A DNA stretch of 58,003 nucleotides from Bacteroidales bacterium (GTDB lineage Bacteria > Bacteroidota > Bacteroidia > Bacteroidales > UBA932). The translations under genes were made by a program, and so were the position numbers. The number at the start of each line of letters is the position of its first letter. Within the stretch, counting starts at the first letter, position 1. The notes below the pieces were generated by a model. That model searched no databases. It saw nothing but the letters and a program-made list of their open reading frames with translations, and was not told the DNA's origin. Location of the stretch: NCBI GenBank assembly GCA_017398125.1, contig JAFQHE010000017.1:1-58003 (forward strand), written 5' to 3'. Of the stretch, positions 55,458-58,003 are shown piece after piece.

Positions 55458-55489
55458 TTACAGCCATAAGCCTCACTTTTAAGGAACAT

Positions 55490-55585
55490 AAAGGTGACCC
55501 AAAAGGCATCTCCATGAATAGCCCCCCCCTATTAGAAAGCGATCTAATAGGGGTTATTCCTTTGATGATCTTTTAAGCCAGCCTC
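55490..55585 (-). mobile_element. Repeat element copy B (inverted-repeat, MITE-like)
   Basis: About 96 bp read on the minus strand from GAGGCTGGCTTAAAAGATC to CTTTTGGGTCACCTTT. The core hairpin is CCCCTATTAGA (55,526-55,536) with TCTAATAGGGG (55,543-55,553). The minus-strand stretch ATCATCAAAGGAATAACCCC is shared with copy A at 1.6 kb, and the ATTCATGGAGATG end is shared with copy C at 24.6 kb. It lies 33 nt after the acyl-CoA ligase stop, so the hairpin may also work as its terminator. Confidence 0.6.
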
Positions 55586-55841
55586 ATACGTTATTCATAG
55601 ATAGAACTATGAATCATCATATCAATTTATAAACATCATATTCTTTACCCTAATATATTTTCTTGTATAAGATTATTTGTTCTATTTTATAGTTTTGCAA
55701 AACAATGCCCTACTCTCTGCAGGGCGCAAATTGCAGAACCGCCAAGTCCATAGATAACGGCTTTTATGAACTTCGCTCCCAACTGCTCTAAGCCAGATAA
55801 ACGGAATGTTGTTGTCAGGTCCTGATAATACTGAATATGTT
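55586..55841. other. Intergenic stretch upstream of the BspA-like gene
   Basis: No gene is supported. It contains an inverted repeat TTCATAG/CTATGAA at about 55,594-55,613 and a GCCCT/AGGGC hairpin near 55,708-55,727, both without T-tracts. The AT-rich composition and lack of frames suggest a regulatory or degenerate region. Confidence 0.4.
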
Positions 55842-55869
55842 GTTCCAATAGGATAGTTCCAACAGGATA
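55842..55869 (+). repeat. Tandem 14-bp repeat before the BspA-like promoter
   Basis: GTTCCAATAGGATA and GTTCCAACAGGATA in direct tandem (one mismatch), ending 6 nt before the TATATTTG -7 box. It occupies the place of the -33 region and could be an operator or arise from slippage. Confidence 0.6.
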
Positions 55870-55875
55870 AAATAG

Positions 55876-55883
55876 TATATTTG
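55876..55883 (+). promoter_or_regulatory. -7 box for the BspA-like lipoprotein gene
   Basis: TATATTTG on the plus strand, 34 nt before the ATG at 55,918; the -33 region is taken up by the 14-bp tandem repeat. Confidence 0.55.
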
Positions 55884-55917
55884 TAAAAACTAAGAGTCCA
55901 ATTTATACCCGTTTGTT

Positions 55918-57696
55918 ATGAAGAGAGTTAAATGGCTCATTGCCGAGGTTGCCAAGGTTGCCATAATTACCAAGATTGCCGAAATTACCAAGATCACCAC
56001 GGTTGCTGCAATTGCTACGATTGCACTGCTGGCAGCAGGTTGTATCGAAAAGGATCCTGTTGACGATGATCCCAATTATGGCACCTTTACTGGAGTTGTA
56101 TCAGAAGCCCAGAGCCTACAGGGCGTAGAACTCCATTGGCATGAGATGGACCAGATATCAATCTTTACATCAACACTGAACGGGCAATACCAGTTCAAGG
56201 GGCAAACCGGGGAGAACTCAGGCACATTCAAGAGGATGTCAACTGAATCAGGCACCGAAGGGGCTTCACTTGCCACCATCTATGCTGTCTACCCATACTC
56301 CAAAAATACTTCAATAAGTTCTGACGGAACCATAACCATGGAGTTGCCTGCCGAGCAGGAGTATGCCAAGAACTCATTAGGCATGGGTGCCAACAGCATG
56401 GTCGCAGTAACAGCCGGCAAGGAGGATCTGTTTTTGCCGTTCAGGAATTTGTGTGGCTACCTAAAGATTAAGGTTTATGGAGAGAATATAAACATAAGGA
56501 GCATTGAGTTGAAGGGAAATAATGGCGAAGTGCTCTCGGGCAAGGCTACCGTTACAGCAAAATACCAGGCAGATCCGCAAATGAGCCTATCACCTGAGGG
56601 CGGCAAGTCAATTACACTCAACTGCAATGCATCGGGCGTAAACATTGGCAATTCTGCCGGTACTGCCACAGAGTTCTGGTTTGTAATACCTCCGGTAACA
56701 TTCACAAAGGGTTTTACACTCTCATTTGTTGATGTAAATGGAAACAAGGTAACCCAATCCACATCACAAACTTTAACGGTTAAGCGCAACACAATGGAGG
56801 CCTTTGATGTAATGTTTGTGGCAGACAATTGGGAGTATCAGATTACCTACACCACAAGCGACAACACAGCCATTTCAATAAATGAATCCCATTTTGACGC
56901 CACCATACTCTCCCATTCTTATGACAAGGAGGGCGGCATGGGCAGAATAATTTTCAACAAGAGACTCACAACAATAAAGGAGGGAGCCTTCAGGTCAAGG
57001 ACAACACTCACAAGCATAACCATTCCCGAAGGTGTTACAACTTTGGGCTACAGTCTCTTTGCAGAGTGCTCAAGCCTTGAAGAGGTAACTTTGCCGAGCA
57101 CACTCAAGGCAATACCGGGTTACATGATACAAGGCTGCTCCAATTTGAAAATATTTGTAATACCTGATGGGGTGACAAGCATTGAGAATTGTGCTTTTTC
57201 TGGTGGCACCAGTCTTACAGACATTACCATTCCAGAGAGTGTGACCAATATTGGAGCCTCTGCCTTTTACGGCTGCCGCAAATTGACAGGCATTACCATT
57301 CCTGAAGGAGTGACCGCCATTGGCGGCAGTACTTTTTACGGTTGCAGCAGTTTGGCAAGCATCACGATTCCGGAGAGCGTAACCTCTATAGGAGGATCGG
57401 CTTTTTATGATTGCAGCAGTTTGACAAGCATCAATATTCCTGAGAATGTGACCAGTATTGGAATCAGCGCCTTCAAGAGTTGCCTCAGTTTGACGAGCGT
57501 CAACATTCCAGAGGGTGTAACCAGCATTGAATCCAGCACTTTTTATGATTGCAGCAGATTGGCAAGCATCGATATCCCCGAAGGGGTGACCAGTATTGGG
57601 GAATCCGCTTTCTGGTACTGCAGCAGTTTGACAGAGATTACCATTCCAAAAGGTGTGACCAGCATTGGATTCAGCACTTTTTTGGGTTGTATTTAG
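55918..57696 (+). CDS. Fimbrillin-like/BspA-type leucine-rich repeat lipoprotein
   Basis: 592 residues. The signal peptide is odd: residues 7-36 are ten tripeptides of the type x-[IV]-[AT] encoded by a 9-nt periodic sequence, before a lipobox LLAAGC and an acidic tail (IEKDPVDDD) typical of surface lipoproteins. Residues about 55-300 resemble fimbrillin-family beta-sandwich domains (WHEMDQISIFTS, LNGQYQFKGQTGENSGTF, AVYPYS). Residues about 360-592 are ten 23-residue LRR_5 units of the type LTSITIPEGVTSIGxSAFYxCSS, a fold found in BspA adhesins. The frame stops one residue short of a full last repeat. Likely a surface adhesin or glycan/host-binding protein; this is inferred from family. Confidence 0.88.
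   Translation: MKRVKWLIAEVAKVAIITKIAEITKITTVAAIATIALLAAGCIEKDPVDDDPNYGTFTGVVSEAQSLQGVELHWHEMDQISIFTSTLNGQYQFKGQTGENSGTFKRMSTESGTEGASLATIYAVYPYSKNTSISSDGTITMELPAEQEYAKNSLGMGANSMVAVTAGKEDLFLPFRNLCGYLKIKVYGENINIRSIELKGNNGEVLSGKATVTAKYQADPQMSLSPEGGKSITLNCNASGVNIGNSAGTATEFWFVIPPVTFTKGFTLSFVDVNGNKVTQSTSQTLTVKRNTMEAFDVMFVADNWEYQITYTTSDNTAISINESHFDATILSHSYDKEGGMGRIIFNKRLTTIKEGAFRSRTTLTSITIPEGVTTLGYSLFAECSSLEEVTLPSTLKAIPGYMIQGCSNLKIFVIPDGVTSIENCAFSGGTSLTDITIPESVTNIGASAFYGCRKLTGITIPEGVTAIGGSTFYGCSSLASITIPESVTSIGGSAFYDCSSLTSINIPENVTSIGISAFKSCLSLTSVNIPEGVTSIESSTFYDCSRLASIDIPEGVTSIGESAFWYCSSLTEITIPKGVTSIGFSTFLGCI
55936..56025 (+). repeat. 9-nt periodic tract in the BspA-like signal peptide
   Basis: Ten in-frame 9-nt units, for example GAGGTTGCC, AAGGTTGCC, AAGATTGCC, GAAATTACC and ACGATTGCA. 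The encoded tripeptides alternate charged and hydrophobic residues. Such a tract can change length by slippage without shifting the frame. Confidence 0.7.
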
Positions 57697-58003
57697 AAGC
57701 CTAAAACAACCAAAACCAACCAGAAATAACCATTTGTAAACCTTTAATTATCAACACATTCTAAAATTTAACACTTTCAGGCTACTTTTTGATGGTTCCC
57801 AAATTTCCACATATTTTTGAGACATATTTCTGACGTGGAGAATTTGCGGAGCTTATTTTTTGTCATTTCGTGTAGATAGTTGACAAGGGTTTACAACCGT
57901 TTACAATGAGTGACAAATTCCGCCCCGATATGTGAGGATAATCACATCGTGTAGAAAGGCGACAACGGTTGACGACTGTTTACCTCCGTTCACCACTTCA
58001 GAT
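57697..58003. other. Right-edge non-coding stretch with imperfect direct repeats
   Basis: No gene is seen. TCGTGTAG occurs at 57,868 and 57,947 (79 bp apart), and each copy is followed by a similar stretch with repeated GTTTAC or GTTGAC units at about 10-nt spacing (57,888-57,915 and 57,966-57,995). A TATTTTTG sequence at 57,812-57,819 could be a promoter for a gene beyond the window. Confidence 0.4.

Noticed and set aside
55586-55841. Remnant of a degraded gene between the acyl-CoA ligase and the BspA-like gene
   Set aside because: No frame of useful length and no recognisable motif on either strand; only weak hairpins were found.
56995-57690. Repetitive DNA as a CRISPR array or satellite
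   Set aside because: The 69-nt periodicity is fully in frame and encodes 23-residue leucine-rich repeats; there are no constant repeats with unique spacers.
1-58003. tRNA or rRNA genes in the intergenic gaps
   Set aside because: None of the gaps over about 70 nt shows a T-loop GGTTCRA pattern with a matching acceptor stem, and no rRNA sequence was recognised.

Overview
The window reads as chromosomal DNA of a member of the Bacteroidales (phylum Bacteroidota); genus cannot be fixed from the sequence alone. Support: many gene starts are preceded by a TAnnTTTG -7 box (several with a TTTG or TTG 19-20 nt upstream), Shine-Dalgarno sites are absent except for an extended one before rpsU, and the accessory genes are typical of the group (fimbrillin-like/BspA leucine-rich repeat lipoprotein, DUF4493 and PCMD lipoproteins, long-form urocanate hydratase, MutA/MutB for propionate/succinate metabolism). 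There are no rRNA or tRNA genes, CRISPR arrays, phage genes or transposase genes.

Layout. 1-13,070: housekeeping genes: der; a convergent rlmH plus very large NtrY-like histidine kinase unit; a DUF4783 protein; a cmk-ppx-response regulator operon; ispH; efp, a transglutaminase-like lipoprotein and an O-methyltransferase. 13,072-18,100: leuACDB on the minus strand behind a complete leucine leader-peptide attenuator. 18,200-24,450: mutAB and hutU. 24,450-30,090: a small repeat element, rpsU, lptB, dnaX, an unknown secreted protein and an M16 peptidase. 30,106-39,760: an accessory surface locus of an S41 protease lipoprotein, two PCMD proteins (one also carrying DUF4493), two further DUF4493 lipoproteins and an outer-membrane barrel, divergent from an AraC-type regulator. 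40,829-42,271: a group B-like monomeric [FeFe] hydrogenase. 42,330-50,792: a methionine/aspartate/proline operon (metY, metX, thrA-type fusion, asd, proB, proA) with a long 5' leader encoding a Met-rich peptide. 50,851-55,457: a topoisomerase IV B-type subunit, an acyltransferase and an acyl-CoA ligase with an inserted 11-residue repeat. 55,918-57,696: a fimbrillin-like/BspA lipoprotein.

How it fits together. Two amino-acid operons appear to be controlled by translation of short leader peptides rich in the end product (Leu, Met). The leucine case shows mutually exclusive terminator and antiterminator pairings. The sensor kinase at 1.7-5.4 kb and the NtrC-like regulator at 6.4-7.5 kb are probable partners, although the regulator lacks a DNA-binding domain. 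At DNA level the window has an unusually frequent octamer, TGTCGGGA (22 exact copies on both strands), and three related copies of a roughly 100-bp inverted-repeat element at 1.6, 24.5 and 55.5 kb. The most distinctive observations are the two leader-peptide systems, the octamer, the repeat family and the hendecad insertion in the acyl-CoA ligase.
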